Origin: a virus
Strand: one strand, 5' to 3'
IMG/VR virus record: IMGVR_UViG_3300047355_000054
Span: 1-29,372 of that record
Length of the DNA: 29,372 nucleotides
The notes under the pieces are model-generated. The model searched no databases, had not been told where the DNA came from, and was given only the letters and a program-made list of their open reading frames with translations. Made by a program: the position numbers and the translations under genes. Positions 6,339-12,906 of the stretch are shown piece after piece. The number at the start of each line of letters is the position of its first letter. Within the stretch, counting starts at the first letter, position 1.

Positions 6339-6521
6339 ATGATTCCGTTAACTAAGAACCAGCAACAAGCGTTGCTACGTAAGTGGAGGCTGGACAATCA
6401 GGGTGTGACGTACCGTGAGTTCCGTCGTGGTGTTGAACCGTTGATGTGTGACCCAGCCGTGGTGATTAGGTGGTGTGGTATGTGGTTATGCATTGAACCT
6501 GATGGTCGTGTTAATACATAG
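6339..6521 (+). CDS. Early hypothetical protein (60 aa)
   Basis: The 60-residue protein begins MIPLTKNQQQALLRKWRLDN and ends CGMWLCIEPDGRVNT. The middle is basic (TYREFRRGVEP). I recall similar short proteins in marine and enteric phages, with a helical N-terminus and a Trp/Cys segment near the C-terminus. No function is known to me. A strong GAGAGGTGAT ribosome binding site overlaps the end of the previous gene. Spacing to the next start is 8 bases and contains a TAGGAGG site. Confidence 0.75.
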   Translation: MIPLTKNQQQALLRKWRLDNQGVTYREFRRGVEPLMCDPAVVIRWCGMWLCIEPDGRVNT

Positions 6522-6529
6522 GAGGTTGT

Positions 6530-6697
6530 ATGTCTATGGTCTTTGAGTGTGCTGTCTGTGATGAGTGGTTCCGCAGTGAGAAGGATGTGTACCAAGAGGA
6601 CAACGGTGATTGTATCTGTGTGTCGTGTTGGGAAGATAACGTGGAAGAGCTAGAGGAGAAGTACTATGGGAGAAGTAGTAGATCTATTCAACAATAA
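6530..6697 (+). CDS. Small Cys-rich zinc-finger-like protein (55 aa)
   Basis: This 55-residue gene starts at an ATG six bases after a GGAGG ribosome binding site. The protein, MSMVFECAVCDEWFRSEKDV and onward, has one CxxC (C7, C10) and a CxCxxC (C28, C30, C33), giving four or five zinc ligands in a compact fold, followed by an acidic helix (WEDNVEELEEKYY). It overlaps the next gene by 32 bases in another frame. Likely a zinc-stabilised mini-protein; the role is unknown. Confidence 0.7.
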   Translation: MSMVFECAVCDEWFRSEKDVYQEDNGDCICVSCWEDNVEELEEKYYGRSSRSIQQ

Positions 6698-6929
6698 GCA
6701 GGTGTCTGCTAGGTGCATGTCTTGTGGCGAGGTGCATTCGTGCATAGTTGACGGGGATGCGTGGAATAGTTACACTGGTAACAGGTCGAGCGTTGTGCAA
6801 GAGGTCTTTCCTAATGAGGATACGGCAACAAGGGAGATACTTATAGCTGGGCGTTTGAACTTTGGTATTACAGGCAGATGTAGTCTGTATATGTGTGAGA
6901 AGTGTTGTAATGAATGGGAAGAGGAGTAG
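6666..6929 (+). CDS. Small zinc-finger-like protein (87 aa)
   Basis: The 87-residue protein has two cysteine pairs, CMSC at about 17-20 and CEKC at about 77-80, with additional Cys/His in CGEVHSC. The paired CxxC motifs about 60 residues apart suggest one zinc site joining N- and C-terminal ends. The middle is polar and shows no known motif. The start is internal to the previous gene, with AGAGGAGAAG as ribosome binding site. It is the second of a pair of Cys-rich early proteins; the role is unknown. Confidence 0.7.
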   Translation: MGEVVDLFNNKQVSARCMSCGEVHSCIVDGDAWNSYTGNRSSVVQEVFPNEDTATREILIAGRLNFGITGRCSLYMCEKCCNEWEEE

Positions 6930-6934
6930 TAGTT

Positions 6935-7261
6935 ATGCATTTTACAGAGATAAGAGTGGCGCAGTACTTCATTGACTCAGTGTTGCGTGACCCAGACAAG
7001 AGCATCACTGTATGCGGTGAGGGTGAGCACGCTGACGTTGAGAAGTCCAGTGAGTACTTCACAATTCTCGACCACATGGGTGATTGTGACTTCGATAACG
7101 TGGGTGTGTGGAGTGACGAGCGTGAAGATTACGTGGCGTGGTTTCAGTTTGTGTATGGCAACGTCACCAGTACCAGTGAAGCAATAGAAGTAATCAGTGA
7201 CTATACTGCGAATGAGTATGGCGACAATATTATTAAACGAGTGGAGTGGTGTATAGAATGA
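6935..7261 (+). CDS. Early hypothetical protein (108 aa)
   Basis: I chose the ATG at 6935 (MHFTEIRVAQYF) over an in-frame start at 6914, because a GAGGAG ribosome binding site lies 8-9 bases before 6935 and the earlier start would overlap the previous gene. The protein has 108 residues, is acidic, and ends DNIIKRVEWCIE. No domain is recognised. The stop overlaps the next start as ATGA. Function unknown. Confidence 0.7.
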   Translation: MHFTEIRVAQYFIDSVLRDPDKSITVCGEGEHADVEKSSEYFTILDHMGDCDFDNVGVWSDEREDYVAWFQFVYGNVTSTSEAIEVISDYTANEYGDNIIKRVEWCIE

Positions 7262-7485
7262 CCAACCCAGTTCTGAGATTGAAAGTTAAAGCAACCAGAT
7301 CTTATCGAGAGTTCAGGTCTGTCGCACCTTATACTCAATATGATGACCTTATCGGTACGATAGATATCATTGCGGTGGAAGACTGCGAACGAATCCTTGC
7401 AGAGATGAAGGGTATTTTTGAACAACAATGTAACTTAACAACTGAGGAGTTAAAGAACTATGAGTACAGATCTCTTAACAAGTAG
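7258..7485 (+). CDS. Early hypothetical protein (75 aa)
   Basis: The 75-residue protein (MTNPVLRLKVKATRSYREFR at its start) has a basic N-terminal third and an acidic helical C-terminal part (AEMKGIFEQQCNLTTEELKN). I prefer the ATG at 7258, which overlaps the previous stop as ATGA, over a GTG 12 bases earlier. It overlaps the following gene by 26 bases. No known domain is visible. Confidence 0.65.
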   Translation: MTNPVLRLKVKATRSYREFRSVAPYTQYDDLIGTIDIIAVEDCERILAEMKGIFEQQCNLTTEELKNYEYRSLNK

Positions 7486-7843
7486 GGAAGATCTCGAAGA
7501 GTTACGCGATCAGCTAAGTAAGATGCGTAGCTTTATCGAGTACGATATTTACAATCATCCGAAGAGTGAGTTGTTTGAGGAGCTGGATCTACTACTCAAG
7601 GACACAGTGTTACAGCTTGACAAGATGGACGAAGAGTTAGTGCACGTCTATGCATTCGATGTGACCATTACTATTACACGTCGGCAGTATGTTAAGAGCA
7701 GTGATGAGGATCTAGCAGAGCAAGCCGCAATCGATAATGCTCTGAGTGATTTGGATCATACTCTCGATTGGGATGAGAATGACGTGGAGTGTGTGCGTCG
7801 TGAAGATGAAGAGACAACTAAATTCTATGATGTGGAGGTGTAA
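7460..7843 (+). CDS. Early hypothetical acidic protein (127 aa)
   Basis: The 127-residue protein begins with a helical, coiled-coil-like region (residues 8-60: LTSREDLEELRDQLSKMRSF and on). It then has a short beta-like stretch (HVYAFDVTITITRRQYV) and an acidic tail. The VTITITRRQYVKSSDEDLAE element with Asp/Glu-rich C-terminus is a pattern I have seen in phage hypothetical proteins, without a known role. A GAGGAG ribosome binding site precedes the ATG inside the end of the previous gene. Confidence 0.7.
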   Translation: MSTDLLTSREDLEELRDQLSKMRSFIEYDIYNHPKSELFEELDLLLKDTVLQLDKMDEELVHVYAFDVTITITRRQYVKSSDEDLAEQAAIDNALSDLDHTLDWDENDVECVRREDEETTKFYDVEV

Positions 7844-7846
7844 TGT

Positions 7847-8038
7847 ATGGCTATGGATACTTGGTTTATTGTGCAGAGGTTTAACCGCAAGACGTGGGAG
7901 TGGGAGGAGAGAGACGATGATGGGTCGTCTTGGAATTCTACTCTTAGTAATGCAAAGTACTTCTGTGATGGGTACATAGCAGACGGTGAAGAATGCCGTG
8001 TCGTTAAAGAGGAGGTGGTCTATGCACCCGATGCCTAG
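7847..8038 (+). CDS. Early hypothetical protein (63 aa)
   Basis: This 63-residue protein starts MAMDTWFIVQRFNRKTWEWE and contains several Trp residues, then DGSSWNSTLSNAKYFCDGY. The GGAGGTG ribosome binding site lies inside the end of the preceding gene, 4 bases before the ATG region. It overlaps the start of the Cys-rich protein at 8022 by 17 bases. No known domain is visible and function is unknown. Confidence 0.65.
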   Translation: MAMDTWFIVQRFNRKTWEWEERDDDGSSWNSTLSNAKYFCDGYIADGEECRVVKEEVVYAPDA

Positions 8039-8618
8039 CATAAGTAAGATGTCAGGTAAGCTGGATGGTATACAAGCAATCAATACCAACACAGTTACCA
8101 ATCCGTTCTGTATGCAGGAGTCTAGCAAGACTGATGCAAGCAAGATTTGTACCAAGTGTTACAGTGTTAGTATGCTTTCTAGTTATAGGAAGAACTGCCA
8201 GCCAGCCTTCCAGAGGAATAGTGACATCCTTGCGAGTGATGCTGAGTTCGTATTGCCTCGTACCTCCGGTGCATTCGTGCGGTTTCATGGACACGGTGAG
8301 CTGATAAATGAACAGCACTTCCGTAATCTATGTGCGATAGCGGAGGATAACAAGCACTCTACCTTTGCGTTGTGGACTAAGCGTGTGAATCTAGTGCGTC
8401 CGAATCTGCATCTAGTACCTAGTAATATGCTTCTTGTTTATAGTAATCCTAAGATAGATAACGTACTGTCATCTCCACCGCGTGGGTTCGACCGTGTATT
8501 CAACAACGTGTCGGAGTCGTATGACGGCGAGGCTAACTGTACTGGACAGAAGTGTATGGATTGTTTATTATGTTATAAGCGTGAGACGACAGACGTTATT
8601 GTCGAGCATGTAAAGTAA
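8022..8618 (+). CDS. Cys-rich phage protein, distantly GP88-like
   Basis: I place the start at ATG 8022 because GGAGGTGGTCT gives a good ribosome binding site, 12 codons inside the longest open frame. The 198-residue protein has an N-terminal cysteine group (NPFCMQESS, then ICTKCYS), a central block FVRFHGHGELINEQHFRNLC with FALWTKRVNLVRP, and a C-terminal group CTGQKCMDCLLCYKR. The layout resembles the phage 'gene product 88' family: Cys cluster, Arg/His-Gly block, then C-x-C-x2-C-type end. The many cysteines suggest an Fe-S or zinc site. No activity is established as far as I know. The family call is from memory and uncertain. Confidence 0.65.
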   Translation: MHPMPSISKMSGKLDGIQAINTNTVTNPFCMQESSKTDASKICTKCYSVSMLSSYRKNCQPAFQRNSDILASDAEFVLPRTSGAFVRFHGHGELINEQHFRNLCAIAEDNKHSTFALWTKRVNLVRPNLHLVPSNMLLVYSNPKIDNVLSSPPRGFDRVFNNVSESYDGEANCTGQKCMDCLLCYKRETTDVIVEHVK

Positions 8619-8645
8619 TGTGTCTGGGTAATGGGGGACGTTTCT

Positions 8646-8798
8646 ATGGGACGTGAGACTTGGGAAGTGTGGCACGATGAGTACCAAGAGTACTGGGATC
8701 AAGACAGTGACCGGTGTAAGTGGGACTATGCAGATGAGTACCAAGAGGATGAGATAGGTAAGTACAAGGAGGAAAGAGATAGTGAAGAAGCGGTGTAA
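8646..8798 (+). CDS. Small Trp/Tyr/Asp-rich protein (50 aa)
   Basis: This 50-residue ORF begins MGRETWEVWHDEYQEYWDQD and is highly acidic and aromatic. The DEYQE element is repeated (residues 11-15 and 30-34). A GGGGGACG site about 8 bases upstream of the ATG could serve as ribosome binding site. It overlaps the next gene by 17 bases. The dense negative charge with aromatic residues would suit a DNA-mimic or inhibitor peptide, but this is speculation. No family is recognised. Confidence 0.6.
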   Translation: MGRETWEVWHDEYQEYWDQDSDRCKWDYADEYQEDEIGKYKEERDSEEAV

Positions 8799-8997
8799 TT
8801 ACCTTGACTATCACATGACCCATCAGGAAATCGCTGATGAGCTAGGTGTTAGCAGGGCTACAGTACGTGCAATAGAATACAGTGCGTTGCAGAAACTCAA
8901 ACGTTCTGGTAAATTGCGTACTTTCTTGGAGCATATCAACGATGATAGGGAGGATTACTATGGGGAGAGATACACAGCGGTACGTCAGAAATCATAA
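8782..8997 (+). CDS. Mini-protein resembling sigma70 region 4 (HTH)
   Basis: The 71-residue protein starts at a GTG, 9 bases after a perfect AGGAGG site. Residues 12-40 (MTHQEIADELGVSRATVRAI, then EYSALQKLKRSG) closely follow the sigma70 region 4 helix-turn-helix that recognises the -35 box. It lacks the rest of a sigma factor. It could bind DNA itself, compete with host sigma at promoters, or regulate the phage palindromes. Which of these applies cannot be read from sequence. It is preceded and followed by overlapping small genes. Confidence 0.8.
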   Translation: MKKRCNYLDYHMTHQEIADELGVSRATVRAIEYSALQKLKRSGKLRTFLEHINDDREDYYGERYTAVRQKS

Positions 8998-9079
8998 GCC
9001 GCGCTGTAAAGCAAGTGTCAAAAGTAACAGGAAGAGTGCCGCCAAAAAGAAGCGTGGTGTGGTATACTCTTCTATATAG
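8960..9079 (+). CDS. Small basic protein (39 aa)
   Basis: This 39-residue ORF starts at ATG 8960, 6 bases after a GGGAGG site, and overlaps the end of the HTH gene by 38 bases. The protein is strongly basic (SNRKSAAKKKRG near the C-terminus), with one Cys. Charge suggests RNA or DNA contact. The -10 box of the next promoter lies inside its last codons, so the gene end doubles as a promoter. It may be a chance ORF, but the ribosome binding site is good. Confidence 0.5.
   Translation: MGRDTQRYVRNHKPRCKASVKSNRKSAAKKKRGVVYSSI
9057..9068 (+). promoter_or_regulatory. Extended -10 promoter ahead of the replication genes
   Basis: GTGTGGTATACT (9057-9068) gives a TATACT -10 box with the TGN extension. 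It closely matches the GTGTGGTATAAT ahead of the single-strand-binding protein gene (12853-12864). No good -35 box is visible 16-18 bases upstream, which is common with extended -10 promoters. Transcription would start near 9075 and reach the gene at 9146. Confidence 0.5.
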
Positions 9080-9090
9080 ACTACATAGTA

Positions 9091-9119
9091 AGTACTATGC
9101 ATTAGTACTTAGTATTAAT
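9091..9119 (+). repeat. Inverted repeat plus 23-bp direct repeat, copy B
   Basis: AGTACTA (9091-9097), TGCAT and TAGTACT (9103-9109) form a perfect 7-bp inverted repeat. The overlapping block 9097-9119 matches 4511-4533 at 21 of 23 positions in the same orientation. It lies about 20-45 bases after the predicted start of transcription and 27 bases before the gene at 9146, so it may control the replication operon. Confidence 0.6.
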
Positions 9120-9145
9120 AATACATATTACTTATAGGAGGTGAT

Positions 9146-9331
9146 ATGAAAACAGAAGACAGGCAACGTATGGTCGAGGAGTTAACTGACGACCACATGT
9201 ACAGCGTAAATTATATGGAGGCGATGAATACTCTTTTTAATCTTTTTGCAATGGAGTTTGATTCGATGGATGACGAGACGTTAGAGGCTCGTTACCTTTC
9301 TCGTTTCGGTACTAGCGTGGAGGTACACTGA
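9146..9331 (+). CDS. Hypothetical acidic protein (61 aa)
   Basis: This is the first gene of the replication block, with a near-perfect TAGGAGGTGAT ribosome binding site. The 61-residue protein is acidic and helical (MKTEDRQRMVEELTDDHMYS; NTLFNLFAMEFDSMDDETLE). No domain is recognised. Its stop overlaps the primase-helicase start as TGATG, so it is likely a small partner or leader for that gene, which is inference. Confidence 0.75.
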   Translation: MKTEDRQRMVEELTDDHMYSVNYMEAMNTLFNLFAMEFDSMDDETLEARYLSRFGTSVEVH

Positions 9332-10917
9332 TGGCTTTCACTGAGTTGCACCAGAAGTGTAATGATTGTGGTTCTAGTGATGCATTGTCCTACAACGAGG
9401 ACGGATCTAGTTATTGTTTCGCATGTGCCACGTTTACCCCATCGTCAGACGGCGCAGGAGGATCTGTGAGGGACATTAACGACTATCGAGTACCAACCCC
9501 AAGGGTACCTGTAATGGAGCTTAAAGGGGCACACAGGAGCTTACAGGATAGGGGTCTTGACGCACGTACAATGGAGAAGTACTCCACTACGTTGTTAGGT
9601 GATGACGTTCGCTTCGGTTACTACACCCCCGATGGTGAATTAACTGCGGTTAAAAAACGTACACCTGACAAGCAGTTCAAGATCGAAGGTGACTGGAAGA
9701 AGGCTGGTCTGTTCGGTCAACACCTGTTCCCTTCGGGTGGTCAGTACATAACCGTAGTGGAAGGGGAGATGGATGCGCTGTCTGCGTACCAGATGTTCGG
9801 TGACAAGTATCCAGTAGTCTCTATTCGTAATGGTGCTCAGGGTGCGGCGGCGGATTGTCGAAGGGCATACGAGTTCCTCGATAAGTTTGACAACATCATA
9901 TTCTGCTATGACAACGATGAGCATGGTAAGAAAGCGGCGCATGAGTGTGCCGATCTGTTTGGTGGTAAGGCAAAGATCTACCAGCACGGTGAGCATAAGG
10001 ATGCATCGGACTACCTGATGAACGCCGACAAGGATGACTTCATCAAGCGATGGTGGCATGCAAAGGTGTACACCCCTGATGGTATGGTGATGATAGGGTC
10101 ACTCCGTGAGGCGATGAAGAAGCCACTGATGGAGGCAGAGGTACGCTACCCATACAAGGGACTGGATGACATGACGTTTGGTGTCAGACCTACTGAGCTA
10201 GTGACGATCTGTTCTGGGTCTGGCTTAGGTAAGTCAACCTTCATGCGTGAGTTAGTGTTCTCCATTGCATCACAAACCAACGAGAGGATAGGTCTAGCTT
10301 TTCTTGAGGAGACACCAGACCGTACTGCCCGTGGACTAGTGGGTCTACAGATCAACAAACCAATACACCTACCCGGATGTGACTACACCCCTGATGAGGT
10401 AGAGTACGTATTCAATTCGTTGGATCTGGATGACCGTGTTGTGCTGTGGGATTCGTTTGGTTCTAATCAGATCGAGAACATACTGGCTAGGTTCCGCTAC
10501 CAAGTTAAGGTGCTTGGTGTTAGGTATATCATCCTCGATCACATATCCATTCTGGTATCAGATCAAGCCAATGGTGATGAACGTAAAGCCATTGATGAGA
10601 TCATGACCAAGCTACGTATGTTCTGTCAGGAGATGGAAATATGTATGTTTGTTGTTAGTCACCTACGCAGACCAGAAGGAAAAGGACATGAGGACGGAGC
10701 AGTTACTAGTCTGGGTCAACTTCGCGGAAGTGCATCAATTGCCCAGTTGTCTGATATTGTTCTTGGACTAGAGCGTAATGCACAAGCAGAAGATAAGATG
10801 GTGCGCAACACAACGAGCATTAGGGTACTGAAGAACAGGTTTAGTGGTATGACTGGACCAGCGTGTTCGTTGCTATATAATAAAGACACAGGCAGACTGA
10901 CGGAGATGATGGAGTGA
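9331..10917 (+). CDS. Bifunctional DNA primase-helicase (T7 gp4-like)
   Basis: The 528-residue protein contains all three parts of the T7 gp4 type. An N-terminal zinc-binding domain has C10, C13, C29 and C32. A TOPRIM primase has E145 (VVEGEMDAL) and D194/D196 (YDNDEHG). A RecA-like replicative helicase has Walker A at 295-303 (SGSGLGKST), EE at 326-327, D403 in LDHIS, S443-H444 and a likely arginine finger R503 (LKNRFSG). It would unwind the fork and make RNA primers for the polymerase at 11150. Length is slightly below T7 gp4 (566). Its stop overlaps the next GTG start by 4 bases. Confidence 0.95.
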   Translation: MAFTELHQKCNDCGSSDALSYNEDGSSYCFACATFTPSSDGAGGSVRDINDYRVPTPRVPVMELKGAHRSLQDRGLDARTMEKYSTTLLGDDVRFGYYTPDGELTAVKKRTPDKQFKIEGDWKKAGLFGQHLFPSGGQYITVVEGEMDALSAYQMFGDKYPVVSIRNGAQGAAADCRRAYEFLDKFDNIIFCYDNDEHGKKAAHECADLFGGKAKIYQHGEHKDASDYLMNADKDDFIKRWWHAKVYTPDGMVMIGSLREAMKKPLMEAEVRYPYKGLDDMTFGVRPTELVTICSGSGLGKSTFMRELVFSIASQTNERIGLAFLEETPDRTARGLVGLQINKPIHLPGCDYTPDEVEYVFNSLDLDDRVVLWDSFGSNQIENILARFRYQVKVLGVRYIILDHISILVSDQANGDERKAIDEIMTKLRMFCQEMEICMFVVSHLRRPEGKGHEDGAVTSLGQLRGSASIAQLSDIVLGLERNAQAEDKMVRNTTSIRVLKNRFSGMTGPACSLLYNKDTGRLTEMME

Positions 10918-11156
10918 GATGTATTGCATGCAACAAGCTACTTAACGAGTATGAGATGACGCGTAAGTTCACTGACTCAAAAGAGTTTGTTGACTTATGC
11001 GGTACTTGTAGTAAATTCTTAATTGAAGATGAGGTTACCATCACAGGTAACGTAGAGTACGCACATTTATCAGACATAGAGGAGTCTTATGATGTCGAAG
11101 ATGGGGAACTGGATAGTTACACAGGAACAGAACAAGGAGATGAAGACCAATGGTAG
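10914..11156 (+). CDS. Small zinc-knuckle protein (80 aa)
   Basis: The gene starts with GTG at 10914, overlapping the helicase stop as GTGA. The 80-residue protein has CIAC at residues 3-6 and CGTC at 29-32, a four-cysteine zinc knuckle. A long acidic C-terminal tail follows (DIEESYDVEDGELDSYTGTE). Similar small zinc proteins occur between helicase and polymerase in T7-like phages, but I know no specific role. The acidic tail could dock to replication proteins, as SSB tails do; this is inference. The polymerase ATG lies within its last codons. Confidence 0.75.
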   Translation: MRCIACNKLLNEYEMTRKFTDSKEFVDLCGTCSKFLIEDEVTITGNVEYAHLSDIEESYDVEDGELDSYTGTEQGDEDQW

Positions 11157-12838
11157 AGAAACTACAGAGCAAGAAGACTTGGACATTGCCTACTACGAAT
11201 ATAGTGTTCTTGGATATAGAAACGGATGGTCTCCAGCCATCGGTAATACACTGTGTTGTGACAAAGAGGCCAAACGAGGATCACTGTCTCCATACCTGTA
11301 GGGAGTCACTGTTCGAGGAACTAGCTAGGGGTGGTCACGTATGTGGTCACAACTACATAGGCTTTGATGGACCTGTACTGAAAAATCTATGGGACATTGA
11401 GATACATCCTGAGCGTGTTGTTGATACGTTGGTTATGTCTAGGTTGTTTCATCCTGATGTACAGGGAGGACACAGTCTCGCTACGTGGGGAGAGAAGCTA
11501 CGCCTACCCAAGGGTGACCACGATGACTGGACTCAGTTGTCTGAAGAGATGATCAAGTACTGTATGCGTGACGTGTCAGTGACTGAGAAGCTGTATGAGA
11601 TGCTGTGTCTTCAGTTACAGATGTTCGACTTCTCTGACACAAGCGTCTACCTTGAACACGCTGTCGCACATATATGCAAGGATCAAGAAGACAATGGCTT
11701 TGGGTTCAATGCTTCTGATGCAAAGCAATTAGAACGACAGCTAGAGACTAAGATGATAGGCATTGAAGCCGCCTTGCAGAATATCTTTCCACCCATAGCT
11801 GAAGAGCAGAGGTATCACAAGACATCAGGTAAGCCATTGCCTGTGAGGTACACTCACTTCAACGTAGGATCTAGGCAACAGATAGCTGAGAGGTTAGAGA
11901 AGAAAGGTGCAGTATGGAAAGAGAAGACACCATCAGGTAAGCCAAAGGTGGATGAATCTACTCTTAAGAAAAACCTACACGTACCTGAATCAAAGACGGT
12001 GCTCGAGTATCTACTCTTACAGAAGAGACACTCTCAAGTATTGTCGTGGATCAAGGCAGAAAACAAAGGAAGGATATATGGAAGAGTCAAACACATCGGG
12101 GCTGTTACAGGACGCATGGCGCATTCTAGTCCTAATCTGGCGCAAGTTCCTGCTGTTTATGCAGAGTACGGCGTCGATTGCCGCAAGCTTTTTATTGTTC
12201 CTCCTGACCGTGTTCTCGTTGGGGCTGACGCATCTGGTCTGGAACTTAGGATGCTGGCTCACTACATGGATAGCGAGGGTTACACGAAAGAAATCCTAGA
12301 AGGAGATATACACACAGCTAATCAAAAAGCGGCTGGACTAAAGACTAGGGCGCAAGCTAAGACATTCATCTACGCATTCCTATACGGTGCAGGTAATGCA
12401 AAGATAGGATCTGTCGTAGGGGGTAATGCACAGCTTGGTGCCAAACTAAAAGAAAGATTCTTAAGTAACGTTCCTTCTCTTGCACGACTCAGGAAGGACG
12501 TAACAACGCAAGCAGACTCTGGGTTCCTTGACGGCCTAGACGGTAGGCGACTACGTGTCCGTTCTGCCCATGCCGCGTTGAATACATTACTGCAAGGGGC
12601 TGGTGCTATTGTAATGAAACAGGGAGTGATACACCTGTATGAATTACTTGAGCATGTAGACTTCAAGCTAGTAGCGCAAGTCCACGATGAGTGGCAAATA
12701 GAGTGTCGTCCTGAAGATGCTGAGTACGTAGGCAAAGCCGCTGTACAGGCTATCATTCAGGCTGGCGAAACCTTTAACCTTAACTGCCCACTAGATGGTG
12801 AGTATCGTATTGGTAGTAATTGGGCCGAAACGCATTAG
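11150..12838 (+). CDS. Family A DNA polymerase (T7-like)
   Basis: The 562-residue protein has a 3'-5' exonuclease domain with D22/E24 (LDIETDG), D73 (GFDG) and D141 (YCMRDVSVT). Its polymerase domain has motif A at D360 (GADASGLELR), motif B R400-K404-Y408 (RAQAKTFIYAFLYG) and motif C H512-D513 (QVHDEW). The template-contact motif GRMAHSSPNLAQVPA precedes motif A. The residue matching T7 Tyr526 and E. coli Pol I Phe762 is Tyr408. It is shorter than T7 polymerase (704), mainly between exonuclease and fingers, so a T7-type thioredoxin-binding loop is probably reduced or absent. It overlaps the previous gene by 7 bases. It is the replicative polymerase of this phage. Confidence 0.95.
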   Translation: MVEKLQSKKTWTLPTTNIVFLDIETDGLQPSVIHCVVTKRPNEDHCLHTCRESLFEELARGGHVCGHNYIGFDGPVLKNLWDIEIHPERVVDTLVMSRLFHPDVQGGHSLATWGEKLRLPKGDHDDWTQLSEEMIKYCMRDVSVTEKLYEMLCLQLQMFDFSDTSVYLEHAVAHICKDQEDNGFGFNASDAKQLERQLETKMIGIEAALQNIFPPIAEEQRYHKTSGKPLPVRYTHFNVGSRQQIAERLEKKGAVWKEKTPSGKPKVDESTLKKNLHVPESKTVLEYLLLQKRHSQVLSWIKAENKGRIYGRVKHIGAVTGRMAHSSPNLAQVPAVYAEYGVDCRKLFIVPPDRVLVGADASGLELRMLAHYMDSEGYTKEILEGDIHTANQKAAGLKTRAQAKTFIYAFLYGAGNAKIGSVVGGNAQLGAKLKERFLSNVPSLARLRKDVTTQADSGFLDGLDGRRLRVRSAHAALNTLLQGAGAIVMKQGVIHLYELLEHVDFKLVAQVHDEWQIECRPEDAEYVGKAAVQAIIQAGETFNLNCPLDGEYRIGSNWAETH

Positions 12839-12864
12839 CACAATCTGCAAAAGTGTGGTATAAT
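12835..12864 (+). promoter_or_regulatory. Extended -10 promoter for the SSB-exonuclease operon
   Basis: A perfect TATAAT (12859-12864) is preceded by TGG, giving an extended -10. A weak -35 box TTAGCA (12835-12840) lies 18 bases upstream and overlaps the polymerase stop codon. Transcription would start near 12871, directly in front of palindrome copy 3. Confidence 0.7.
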
Positions 12865-12873
12865 ATTACTTGT

Positions 12874-12896
12874 AAAATTAATCTGGATTAATTAAT
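12874..12896. promoter_or_regulatory. Palindromic candidate operator, copy 3
   Basis: The core at 12877-12892 is ATTAATC-TG-GATTAAT. It matches copy 1 over 19 bases and the reverse complement of copy 2 over 23 bases. It begins about 3 bases after the predicted transcription start and ends just before the AGGAGAT ribosome binding site of the SSB gene, a classic position for a repressor. Confidence 0.7.
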
Positions 12897-12906
12897 AGGA
12901 GATCCT

